Shown here one piece after another: positions 22,791 through 32,900 of a stretch of 64,000 nucleotides of DNA. Source of the DNA: Mortierella alpina (lineage: Eukaryota; Mortierellomycota; Mortierellomycetes; Mortierellales; Mortierellaceae); assembly GCA_029449245.1 (NCBI GenBank), contig JANATF010000011.1, forward strand, positions 744,001-808,000. The letters run 5' to 3'. Under the pieces are notes generated by a model. That model did no database searches. It was not told the DNA's origin and saw nothing but the letters and a program-made list of their open reading frames with translations. Position 1 is the stretch's first letter. The number at the start of each line of letters is the position of its first letter. Made by a program: the position numbers and the translations under genes.

Positions 22791-23858
22791 ATTACTGCGA
22801 GAACGAGCTTTGACTGTACCTCTGCAGGGCCTCCGAAATTCGACCAAGCCTGTAAAGCATCCTTTTGTCCAGCTCAGTTGTGTCCCTTCTTGAAGTACAA
22901 TCAGCCAACACCGTTTCCTTGTTGTCAATTAATACATCTTGGGCCACCGTGAAGTGAGAGACTAGCTCCAGCTCCTGATCCTGGCTCTCAGCGTGGGCTT
23001 CGCAGTAGATCCTTAAAATGCTTTTTGCCTCCAGGTTATGTGGGAGGTGCAAGGCGTGGACGAGGTTGTAGTTGGTTGTTATGCCGACCTGCTCCAAGTT
23101 CTTGGCGTAGTCATTGCCACTCACAATCCCACCACAGTCCAAGCTACTCCAGAACCCCCCAGACCCTCTAACATGTCATCCACGTACGCCGTGTACTTTG
23201 CGTGTTGTTGGGGATCCTTCCTCAAGAGCAGTTAAGCTCCACGAAAAAGAAAATCGCTGTCGGAGCTCACGACGGTGTAGTTGTCGGTGCCAGCGATACA
23301 GGTGTCAGCCTCGCGTGCGCGCCGATGTACCGTCCACCCTGCGGCCTCGAAACCTTCTGCAATCATACTGGTAACTGCGGGGTCTAGCGAGAAGGACTTG
23401 ATGGACTTGTACGCATAAACCGCCTTCTTTGAGTGTCGTAGCACACTGGGAGGGTGGTAGGGCGGGTGAGGGAAGTGGTGATCTGATCCAGCTCTTGATC
23501 AACAGTCACCAAGTGGTCGCCATGCTGATCTGGAATACCTTCAATCGTTCTGCATGCGCGAGGGCTTTCCCCTGTGTGTGAGATCAGTCAAAATGGATGC
23601 GACAGTTGTGCTTGGTAAAGAAGGGAGGGAGCTTGGTATGAGGATGCGGACCAGATCGGTGACAATTCTGCCGGGGGGTCGCTGCTTCTGGGGAAGCGTC
23701 GTCCAGTTGCTAACTCGCATGCTTTTGAGGGTGACGGCTGTGTAGCCAAGCAAAATGGAGTTGAAGTCAACTTGCAGCTCTCCTTAGAGGTGGTGGGGCT
23801 GGATCTCCTCAGGTTGGTACCGTCCTTCCAAGAACTGGAATGTCTTAGCGACACCCAT
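22791..23858 (-). pseudogene. XPG/FEN1-like PIN-domain nuclease, disrupted
   Basis: The minus strand from ATG 23858 begins MGVAKTFQFLEGRYQPEEI, like the N-terminal Met-Gly of XPG/FEN1 nucleases. It hits a stop after 24 residues, and more stops and frame changes follow. Recognisable pieces come in order: LQVDFNSILLGY (N-region metal Asp), EKALAHAERL in another frame, then HSKKAVYAYKSIKSF, READTCIAG and VVSSDSDFLF (23444-23232, XPG-I acidic metal ligands), then GIVSGNDYAKNLEQVG (23142 onwards). At least three frame changes break the chain, so it is not functional. XPG-like nucleases cut flap or bubble DNA; stand-alone copies of this kind may travel with mobile DNA (inference). Whether the last segment joined the TnpB-like part by an intron cannot be decided here. 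Confidence 0.6.
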
Positions 23859-24643
23859 GTTGAGTGAGGCGACAGTGTGGAAACGGTGGAGTGAAGAGCT
23901 GAGGGTGAGGTTGCAAGCCAGTGGGTCAAGGTGAGCAAGGAAAAAGCAAGAAGACTGAGCGACGAGTAGACAAAGTCGGAGCTGGTGCAGGGATGGCTCC
24001 TTGTGGAGGAAAAGAGATTCTGGGCAGGTTGTGGACAAACAGAGGAGTGGAGACGACGACAAGACGCAACGGCTACAGCAAGGGTGGCAGAGTGTGGCAA
24101 TGCACGACATCTTACTCCAGTGGCTATCATCACTGATGGCGTTTTTTAATAGCTAGATCTGGTCCACACTCATAGCTGTAGCTATTCATCATATCTATTT
24201 CACGGGCTGTACTGACTGCATTGTTACTGCACCCAATGGCAACCATTTATTATCAGAAACTATTCGCCTGTTGCGAATAATCGCGATGTAAAAGTCAAAC
24301 AAATCTCCTTGTGGTGGCACAATGATCTGGGTAATAATTACTGGGTAACACTGGTATCAAGGAAGCTGTGGTTGGTATTGGTTGCTACAATAGCACAGGA
24401 GGAGCCGACGATTTCTGATTCTAAGTACTCAGTATGGTCTCGTTTTTGTGCCATCACGGGTTGTTTAGATCTTGCGCTGGAGTTTTTGTTGCACTTGCCC
24501 AGTGTCTCTCCGCTTCTCATCCCCCTCCTGTCTTCTGCACTTCTTGCCATGGCCGGACTCAAATGTAAAATTTATCGCGCAGGGTGAGTGAAATCGGATT
24601 TCGGGGGGGGGGAGGGGGACCTTAAATGGGAGGTCATGAACGG
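23859..24643. other. Non-coding stretch in the transposon graveyard
   Basis: No recognisable domain in any frame. A run of nine G lies near 24603-24612. Likely a decayed element or old intergenic DNA. Confidence 0.3.
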
Positions 24644-25366
24644 TCAACGCCGAGTGCAAACAGCGACGCTTTCACTGAAAGCAAACCATGCATCCTCGCC
24701 CAAGAATGGCGCCATCTCGGGGATGCTGAGCTCTTGGTATCCGAAAGGCTGCAGTGTTGATAGATCGGAGAAATCACCACTGCCCCCAGAGTGGTCCCCA
24801 ACACTCGTGCGTCCTCGGGCGCGTTTGCTCACAGTGTTAATTCCTTCCGACTTCTCCCAGTCGACAGTGAGTTCACATCGACTGTTCCAGATCCATTTGC
24901 GCATGTACTCCGCAATGGTCTGCACAAATCGTGCAACCATATATCTTGCGGTGCTGTTGCTTGTCGCGAACATTCTTGTCCATATGTTGGCCATAATCAT
25001 AGGTACCAGTCCCCGGTATAGATCAAGGACGTGCCAATCGTTCGTGGGGTCGAACATGTCGTAGTCATCATCGCTGTCGTCGTCGTCGTCAGTCTCGGGT
25101 CGGATCCTGTCTCGCGCACCGGCGATCCAGAAAAGGGAGCCCTTGATGTCCTTTGCTGGCAACGTTGTAAACGTTGGGCTTGGCGTCGTGAAAGGTTTGT
25201 TGTTTTCCTCCGCCTTCTTTTTCCTAAGTTTCCACGCCTTCTCTGGCTTGTTAACCATACGATTCCCGTCATGGTTCACCATACCTGAAGAGTTGCTTTT
25301 TTTTTTTTTTTTTTTTTTTTTTTTGGTAACTACGATCCCCGAGAGCATGTTAAGAGGGCGATTCAA
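24644..25366 (-). pseudogene. Unrecognised ORF, probably mobile-element derived
   Basis: A 240-codon frame on the minus strand. Its first part is lysines coded by the T/A run at 25299-25324, so the true start is uncertain; MVNHDGNRMVNK near 25285 is the first sensible Met. It has a Lys-rich start, an acidic DDDDDSDDDYDMFD patch and a helical segment ending YMRKWIWNSRCELTVDWEK. The IW-x2-RC-x4-WE pattern recalls C-terminal ends of fungal LINE ORF2 proteins, but only loosely. A 24-bp segment coding SGDFSDLS at 24759-24782 recurs at 26198. I do not assign a function. Confidence 0.3.
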
Positions 25367-25389
25367 AACTATGTTGGACTAAGCCGTTA

Positions 25390-26328
25390 GTTGAGCTACC
25401 ACGGCTCCTCTGTTACTGCCGCGCCAGCCCGCGCCGGCCAGTATCCCTCCATGTCCATAACCCCCAGACGCATGAGCGGCCGGACCCGTCCTCTACGTGA
25501 CCTGTTGGACACTAGGCCTCTTTTAGTCGAAGTCGTCGATCATAAACAAACTTTGCAACCTCCCAAGGCGTTCCATAACATTGAGCGTATTCTTCCCATG
25601 AAAGTTCCAATGACTCGCTCGTCCGCTGCAGCATTTGTCACTTTCACATCAACCGCTAGTCCCTGTCTCAATTTTTTTTTAATCTGTACATGCTTCCTAT
25701 TTTACGTGCCTAATGGGTTATTTCCATCCAGAGTTCTTGCCTCGGTTCTCCAGAACTTGTTCCGTGCGTTGGATTCATAGTCTATCCCTCTCAATCTTCT
25801 TGCAGGCCTGCCTTGTCGTCCTTGTCCTGATCATCGTATTCCGGGGGGTGGTGTGCACTGTGTGACTTGCGCAAATTGAGTTGCGGCCAGATCATATGCC
25901 GCAGCGACTTCCGATTTTTGGCTTGGCTCTGGCTAACCCACTTCATGCAGCAGACGTATAGTGTTGATGCGTTTTCGCCTCTCAGCAAACCCACATAGCA
26001 GACAGACAGGCTCATCGCCTGATTTCGCACAAAATCCCTTCCACCCAAACTCCTTGGAGTCCGGATTAACCTGTTTTATAGCCTGGTCTATTTGCTTACC
26101 CTTGTACAACGCACATCCGAGGAATATTTCACCACGGACCTCCAGGGCATTGAGGCTAGCGCACAATATGCTCTTGCCGGCTAGTCCCTGTCTCAAGGAT
26201 AGATCGGAGAAATCACCACTGATATAAAAAAAAAAAAAAAAAAAAATAAAAAATGCAGGAAATAAGCTAAATGCTCTCGGAAATAAACCTTTTGTGTTCA
26301 CAGATGTATCATAGTTGCAGGTGCTCAC
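25390..26328 (-). pseudogene. Mosaic of decayed ORFs flanked by A/T runs
   Basis: The main frame, 26328-25933 (minus), includes SGDFSDLSLRQGLAG and a CLLCGFAERRKR segment. It shares 24 bases with 24759-24782 and, directly next to that, 17 bases with 25655-25671. An A run of about 20 bases begins at 26226 on the plus strand. The pieces do not form one protein. No family was recognised; a retroelement chimera is the simplest reading. Confidence 0.3.
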
Positions 26329-26375
26329 ACTTCAAGCCAATCAGAGCCTACCCAGGCATGTGATTTTCGTATTAT

Positions 26376-26449
26376 GCTTCCGTGGCGCAATTGGTTAGCG
26401 CGTCTGACTGTTAATCAGGAGGTTGGTGGTTCAAGCCCACCCGGGAGCG
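26376..26449 (+). tRNA. tRNA-Asn (GTT)
   Basis: 74 bases fold as a complete cloverleaf. Acceptor GCTTCCG pairs with CGGGAGC (one wobble), discriminator G. The D arm holds TGGCGCAATTGG (A box). The anticodon stem TCTGA/TCAGG encloses loop CTGTTAA with anticodon GTT. The T arm contains GGTTCAAGCCC (B box). No intron is present. It is followed by a T run. It lies 120 bases downstream of the decayed retroelement mosaic. Confidence 0.96.
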
Positions 26450-26456
26450 CAATATA

Positions 26457-26464
26457 TTTTTTTT
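26457..26464 (+). terminator. RNA polymerase III terminator
   Basis: Eight consecutive T starting eight bases after the tRNA 3' end. Confidence 0.85.
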
Positions 26465-27408
26465 CGTCTTTTCAACAGATTCCATCTCTTCTTGAGAGCC
26501 CATTTCCATCGAAATGTGCGGAGGGAATCTGTCCACTTTTTAGAACGGGTGTATGGATGATGATAATTACACGACCCCGTGTACACCTTATTTTCACGTC
26601 CTCTATGCTATTCCCATGTAAATTCATGTTTTTTCTCTCGACCATTAGTCACTATTTCACCTATGTGAACTCGCTCCAAGTCATAATGTCCCAACAGGAA
26701 TGACTTTCTACTCAACGGGGCCATCATTCATCGTTCATAAGTTTCGCCATTCTTGATATTCTGCATAAAATCTGCAGCATTGCATTTTTCTCGTGTTTGG
26801 GTGATCGAAAAGTTGTCGTTTCTTTAAGGCGTCATAGAACAGGGTATAAGGGATCGTGCCGACAATGCGTTATCGGCAGCGATTTGAAAAATTTTCATGA
26901 ATTTACAAAGGTGTAGTGAAAATAAGCTGTATACGGGGGCGCGTAGTAACTAAAGTTCTTTTTATGGTTCTTGAATCCGTGGTGAGGAAGGTGCATGATA
27001 GGCGATGTCATGTTATCTTTTGCTAAGTTCATGTCAAAATAGCTGGATAATATGACATGACCGCTCGGCTAGATGAGTGAAATGGCCTCTTGGCTTGAGG
27101 GTACCAGTGCATGTGTACGGTATTTCCACCGTCATCATGAGAGCCGCCGGTCCTTAACAGTCGGCTAAATATTTAAGGATGAAAAGGAGGAAAGCGAGCA
27201 AAGGAGGTGTATATACAAGGCGTGCAAGCTGGAGCGTCAGTAATGGCGGGAGCAGGTGCGAGAGCAATGGACCGTTAAGGGTGTCGAACACGCATTCATA
27301 AACCCAGCGCCTTCAAATTTCTTTTTCTTGTTGCTTACTCCTTTCAACTTGCCTCTCCCTTACCATCCCCTTTCCCCTCGAGTTTTCCTCTGTAGTACAT
27401 TACCAATA
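26465..27408. other. Intergenic, promoter of secreted protein 1
   Basis: AT-rich and without genes. TATA-like stretches ATATTTAA (near 27168) and GTATATAC (near 27209) lie 200-240 bases before the ATG at 27409. The immediate leader is C/T-rich, as in highly expressed fungal genes. Confidence 0.4.
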
Positions 27409-27660
27409 ATGCGCTTCGTCCTACTGAGTCCTGCTGCCGCGGCTTTGGCCCTCGCTCTCGCCTATTCTGCTGTTGTTAGCGCTCAGATTTCGCAAGAGTG
27501 TGTCCACAAGTGTGATGTCCAGCGAGCCACGGAAATCGAAACAGCCGTCAAGGCATATCCCGACTACAAGGATCCCAGGCGCTTGGCAGCCATCGATGCG
27601 GCACAAGATAAATATTTCGATGTCTGCAACTACAAGTGCGTTTACCCCGAGAAGGCATAA
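27409..27660 (+). CDS. Small secreted cysteine protein 1 (CX3C hairpin family)
   Basis: 83 residues. ATG 27409 is chosen over 27256 because it starts directly with a signal peptide (MRFVLLSPAAAALALALAYS, cleavage near SAQ). The mature part has exactly four Cys: CVHKC, 37 residues, then CNYKC. Aligned without gaps to module 2 of the protein at 28218, it has YxDxKDPxR in the same place, and the two inner Cys of that module are both Ala here (positions 11 and 26 after the second Cys). I infer a helical hairpin with two disulfides, like alpha-hairpinin-type CX3C/CX3C peptides. Function unknown; an extracellular or effector role is possible. Lacks introns. Confidence 0.8.
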   Translation: MRFVLLSPAAAALALALAYSAVVSAQISQECVHKCDVQRATEIETAVKAYPDYKDPRRLAAIDAAQDKYFDVCNYKCVYPEKA

Positions 27661-28217
27661 GAATCTCTTAGATCAAGCTACCTTTAGCAGAGCTTCGCCT
27701 GTAGCCATATCAAAGTAGCCATATCAAAGTAGCCACATTATAGTAGCCACATTAAAAAATCTCTTGGTTCAAGTCTGCACCACTACTTTGCCAACGACAC
27801 CTCACAATAATTGATACAGCAACAAGTTTCAATTGTGGGCATAGAAAAATACATCACACTTTACTTAAAAATACATTCGACTGACAATCATTGGAGTAAA
27901 GGCAACTGGCAATGACTGGACGTGGGGCATGGGAACGGCGTTGCAAATTCTCAGGAACGAGTTATTACCCGAGGAACGGCGTTGCAATTAGTGTACACAG
28001 ATGACTGAGTCATTGGTCTTTTTTTCTGCGGCTGCTTGGTTAGACTAATGTACAATATCTCGTCAATCTATTTCCCAAGAAGCACAAAGGACACCTAAAA
28101 GTTTTGGAATTATTTTTTCTTCATCGTTTTTCCTCACTTGGTTTCTCTACACACTCTTCACACTTTTGCTTGTTCACTATTTTCTTCTTCAACCTTTGCA
28201 GCCTGATCGCGGTCAAC
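27661..28217. other. Intergenic with short tandem repeats
   Basis: At about 27698-27755 a unit close to AGTAGCCATATCAA is repeated four times with decay. The string GGAACGGCGTTGCAA occurs twice, near 27930 and 27973. The leader before 28218 is T/C-rich. Confidence 0.5.
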
Positions 28218-28598
28218 ATGAAATCCTCTTTGACATCCACTCTTTTCTTCGTCGTCTGCGCGATGGCGGCCTTGTCCTCGACCGAAGCAAAAACCCCCTC
28301 CGTTGCCTGCCGCGACCTGTGCACGAGTTTTTCAGTCGGAGAGTGCGTCAAAAAGTACAGTCCTATTACCTCGGATGCAGGAGTCAAGTGCATTAACGAA
28401 GCCGTACTTCCTTACACCGGAGCTTGCAAGGACGAATGCATGAAGCAATTGCGCGTGTGTGATGACAATTGCTTCGTCGTGATGGGCCCTAACTGGGAGT
28501 CTTGCGTGGACCAGTACACTGATCCCAAGGATCCCAAGCGCATTCAGTGCATCAAGGACGTCGAGGAGCCCCTCCGCGGCTGCAGGCTTTCCTGCTAA
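28218..28598 (+). CDS. Small secreted cysteine protein 2, two tandem CX3C modules
   Basis: 126 residues. A signal peptide (about residues 1-23, ending STEA) is followed by two copies of one module. Module 1: C-x3-C-x7-C-x14-C-x11-C-x3-C. Module 2: C-x3-C-x10-C-x14-C-x10-C-x3-C, ending at the C-terminus (CRLSC). The twelve Cys and their symmetric spacing imply six disulfides, three nested across each helical hairpin (inference). Module 2 matches protein 1 and module 1 shares the V-x2-Y and C-I-x2 positions. This is the only family member here with all six Cys per module. Function unknown; secreted, possibly defensive, host-interaction or cell-wall related. Confidence 0.82.
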   Translation: MKSSLTSTLFFVVCAMAALSSTEAKTPSVACRDLCTSFSVGECVKKYSPITSDAGVKCINEAVLPYTGACKDECMKQLRVCDDNCFVVMGPNWESCVDQYTDPKDPKRIQCIKDVEEPLRGCRLSC

Positions 28599-29720
28599 TG
28601 GTCACCGAGTTCTGGCATTTAGTAGTCTGAGCCTGCCATCCTTCGCTCTTCATTTGTAGACCAGTCCTGGCATTCTTGGCCACTCATCCATTCATCAGAG
28701 GCGAGTTAGTTCGCGTATAGACTCCCGAATAAATGTCACATTCAAACTCCAAGTTTATCATCAATTCATATTGCATCCGGCTGAATGAGTGGCGTGTGCT
28801 TTCATTTTCCTTTAACCGAACCCATATTTCTCTTAAGGTACAAATGATTCTAATGGAGCTACCAGATCCGGTCCAAACCGTTCCAAAGAACGGAATCTAA
28901 TGCCACCGCCGAGCGAATCTGGTTAAGATGGATGGAAGGCTAAGATTGCATGGCTGATTGATGATTGTATCCCGCACTGGCGTACCAGGGCACTACATGA
29001 GTCACGGATGGCGTGGGTAAGTGAAGACTCACGCTCCATTCCCCTGCCTTGAAGGGCCACCAAAAGAGTCATGCTGGCCGTTAGTGGAGGCGCACGCGTA
29101 ACGGCGCACTCGCATAATTGTAGTAAGGCACAGGTTTGTGCACCCTCAATTTTCATGCTCCGATAAGCACGAAAAACCCGCCTGGGCAGGAAGTGTGTGT
29201 GTCTGATTGGCGATCGTATTGGACAAGATCGTGGGCAACAGGTCTGTGTGTAACACTCTGACACTGAAGGGCCAACAGCTGGAGCTGCGCATTTCCATAA
29301 GGAGGCTAGCACCGAGCACAGAGCACCGAGCACCGAGCACCGAGCACAGAGTTTCCGTTTTTCAACTTATCATACACGAAAATTTCATAGCGCTGAGAGC
29401 ATCTCCACGTTGGTAGACTAGTCTATAAGTTGTTGGGGCGAGTGGATGCGATGCGGCGTCTATCAAAATGCGGCGTCTGTCGAATTTCATCAGTGGCGGC
29501 GCACTTGATATGTCCTCTTGGGACTGTAGTTGCGAGAAACTTGCTTCCCTGATTCGCCTTGTCATTGAATCTCTCAACACTTGTCATCATTCTCACACTT
29601 ATCTTCGACACTCACCCCACTCTATACAGAATAATTGCTGTGCCAGAGTGTGTACCATCGGTCTAATCCAAGAAACCACTTCCAAGAGCAACAGCCACTC
29701 GCAACGCGCATAGCTTGAAC
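28599..29720. other. Intergenic with a heptamer minisatellite
   Basis: At 29311-29350 the heptamer GAGCACC/GAGCACA is repeated about six times. Chance frames across the region have no domains. The last 100 bases form the leader of secreted protein 3. Confidence 0.5.
28728..28733 (+). terminator. Poly(A) signal of secreted protein 2
   Basis: AATAAA 130 bases after the stop codon. Confidence 0.45.
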
Positions 29721-29957
29721 ATGAAGGTCGCCACTAGTTCATTGATCTCCGTCTTCGGCATCCTCGCCCTTGCTGTCATCTCCACCAACGCCCAGTTCGG
29801 TCCCCCGGTTGACAAAAAGGCATGCGACGAGAAATACAGCCTGGAGCTCGGAAATTGTATCTTAGCACACCCCAAGATCCCTAGCAACCCCGAGCGCGCA
29901 AAGTGTACTATCGCTTCCCGAGACAGATGGAACAACTGCCTTAATCCTTGGATCTAG
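29721..29957 (+). CDS. Small secreted cysteine protein 3 (reduced CX3C family member)
   Basis: 78 residues. A signal peptide (about 1-24, ending STNAQ) is followed by four Cys with symmetric spacing C-x10-C-x15-C-x10-C. This matches the inner four Cys of a full module in protein 2. The outermost Cys on each side (the first of the first CX3C and the last of the second) are replaced by Asp and Trp. NPERAKC sits where proteins 1 and 2 have DPxRxxA or DPxRxxC. I read it as a paralogue that lost the outer disulfide. Same strand and spacing as its neighbours. Function unknown. Confidence 0.75.
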   Translation: MKVATSSLISVFGILALAVISTNAQFGPPVDKKACDEKYSLELGNCILAHPKIPSNPERAKCTIASRDRWNNCLNPWI

Positions 29958-32900
29958 AGACTCATGTCTTCTTCATTTCATATCTCGCTAAAATCTATCG
30001 CTGCGGGAAAGTTCGCTCCAAATGGAGGTAGTGATAATAAACTATACATGTTAAACGCGTGCATCTTGAATGCAATCCCCCTGGTACTAGTGTCAGCGGT
30101 AATTGAAGGTCCAGTAATATAAAGAGCCTTGCTCACTCATTGAGGTCGATGAGATCGTTCCTGTCGTATCTGAATGAAACAAGTTGGTCTAATTCACATC
30201 ATGAAGGAGAAAGCCAAACTTCATTAAAGCCATAAGAGCGTCATACAAGAGGTTCTGACATCAAAGTGACTAGGTATCCTATGTCAGGGAGCTTCTTGTC
30301 GAAGACCTCGCCTGTCCTGAATAGGTGTCGTGCGCCAGTATTCCATCCCGCATTCGGGATCAAAGCCAGGCAATTTTCTGAAGAGTAATTTTTGGCTCAT
30401 CCTGCCGCTAGCCAGTTGCCAATAAACTTCAAACCGCAATCTTCTTACATGTATTCGGGGGTCATTAAAACCCCACCGCTCAATACATGCTGCCGTTGTA
30501 GAAAGCCCTGGGTACTGTCATAGGTCTGCGATTAACCATGTCGAGCCAGGCGAGATAAGAGTTGGCCCAGATCCAGAGAAACCAAAGTGGCCGATGCCAT
30601 TCTCTTTACCTGGCTTATGTCGTACATTTTTCAGAGCCTTGAGATGGAGCTAATCAGCTTTCACCTACTCTCTCGTACATATCGACTATCTTCCAACATT
30701 AGGCCGGCAGTTGGGACCATGGAAGATATATGGCGTCCATTTTACATTTCTTCACGATACTGCGCTACCAACATATGCTGAATAGGACAATCGCAAAGAC
30801 GCCCGCTCTAGCCGAGCTGCGCTACACAACTGGTATCGGGGCAATGACAAAGGTCGCGTGCGCCAGGGGCATGCGGGACGTACGTAAAGCAAACGACGAG
30901 GAAACAATGACTTGTGACCGATCGCCTGCCCAACCTGGCTGGAGGGTCCACTGGCACGTCGAGCGACGATATCAACGCAAGGGTCTGAGCGCTCTAGTCG
31001 GTCGTGGACCTGGATTGAGAGCTGAGTGAAACTGCGGCTGATGAAGGTTGATGAAGGTTGACAGTAGCAACCGCAAGGGAACCGCTTGAGTTGCATTGCT
31101 GCAGGTGCTGATGCGACGCGGAGGAGATTGCACGAGCCGCACGGTGATTTAACTCCTATTTGCGCGTACCAGGCACAAGGACACCTGTACCTGAGCAGAG
31201 CAGCTCAGTTTTAAGATCAGCGCACAACAATGCCAGGATGCACTCCGAGTATATATATTCATCCCACATTCCTTTCATTAACTCACCTGTAGATATCATT
31301 CTAGGATGCGAGTCAGTTACGGTGAGACGACGATTTCGAATGTAATCCTGACTGGCACTCTAAGGAAGCGATGTGCTCTGTCTCCCGATTCGCAAAGATG
31401 CAAAGTATCCAAGATCGCAGAGGATTCAGGTTTGGTCAAGACCATCAGCGTGTTTGCAATGGTGGGTCAGAGAGCAAGTGCGGCGGAGGAGCTCAGGATA
31501 TGGAAGGTCGTAACACAAACTATTGTCGACCATTTACAGCTAAATGTGCTGCTGGACCTTGATTCAATGAGACCTTCTGGCTCCTAAAGAGACCCTCCAG
31601 GTGGCCCTCACCTAACGAGTGTCTTCAATGGATTAGACAGCTCTGCCATTGGGATCCCGCGGGTCCCATCTATCGTGGATAAGCGTTACAATACGTTGAG
31701 TCACACCACTGGTATGATGCAATCTTCTCTGGCCAAGAAGATGTTCAGTTCCACTTGCACACTCTCTACCTCCAAAGCCTTTTACTGCACTGAACACTCA
31801 GTGCCATGTTCTCAAGTTCATTTTGGTTGTATGATGTACACCGGCAAGTCGATCATAAATACTACCCAGAGTGAACTCTAGAAGAAGCAGTCGCAGAATA
31901 AAGTCCGCGCATGGTCCAAGTCCAGCAAACACATGTGCTCGCACAGACCATGAGAGCCTCGCCGTCCCACTTCATTCAAGTCTTGCATTTACCCAATTTT
32001 ATTACTCTCCAATTTACAGTCAAGACTTATCTAGAATAGAGCGACAGACTCTTTGCCGGCTGGGCGCCACTCAAGGAGAAGTCGCCCAGCTGCCCAGAGT
32101 GCACCACGAGGAGGTGGCCTGTCTTCGCACCCCCAAAAGGTCTCTTTTATAAGTGGTTTGCTCCAGTGATTAACGTCTTTTTCCGACTGTGGTTTACATT
32201 TTAGGATCATAACGCGAGGTAGAGACAAACTCGCAGAGCCTTTTCAGGTGTCGCGCATTAGTCATTAGTGTTGATTTCAAGTAGTTGACTCCGCCGCCAA
32301 TGTTGTTAACCCGCTCCTTGAACGCGCCTGGTGAGAGAGAGAGAAAGAGAGAGAGAGAGGAGAGAGCGAGTAGAGCAGGAAGTTAAAGAGAGGCACTGAT
32401 ATGAGAACAAGATCGATGTTGACTTGGGTAGGTCGCTCGTGGTGAGTGTGTCTCTGGGTGTGATTGCGGCAAGTGGGAATACGAGTGTGTGGTTGTACGA
32501 CTGCGATACGTGCGAATGGGTGCATCTTTGGATGCGACTGCAGAAGAAACGAGAGGAAGTCGAGAGGAGAATGAAAGGCAGATGAGAGGAAGAGAGAACT
32601 TACTTGACTTGGCCCGGCGGCTCTTGGTCCCACTTGAGAAGAAAAAGAAGTTGGGGAAAAGGAGAGAAAAGAGAAATGGAAAAAGGACGGAAAGAGCGAG
32701 GTTTATGTAGCCGCCAGGGAAATGGCTTGGAAGAGAAAACTTCTCGCGCTGCTAGTAGAGCTGGTGGTGGTGGTGGTAGTGGCGTGCTGTAGACACTGTG
32801 CAGGCAAGGAACACACCTACTCCACTATCTCGTCTCTCGTCTCTGATGCTCCTCCAACCTCCTCCGCTTCCTCTTCTGCCTTCCCTTCTTTCTCCTCATA

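Noticed and set aside
24759-26221. The two 24-bp identical segments as target-site duplications of one 1.4-kb insertion
   Set aside because: The A and T runs are not placed at the inner edge of either copy, 24 bp is long for a duplication, and the adjacent 17-bp match fits a mosaic better.
27256-27408. Earlier in-frame ATG for secreted protein 1
   Set aside because: It would bury the signal peptide 51 residues inside the protein; the leader is C/T-rich as expected for untranslated sequence.
31371-31562. Gly/Asn-rich frame with four Cys, considered as a fourth secreted protein
   Set aside because: No signal peptide, spacing does not fit the CX3C family, and no splice partner was found upstream.
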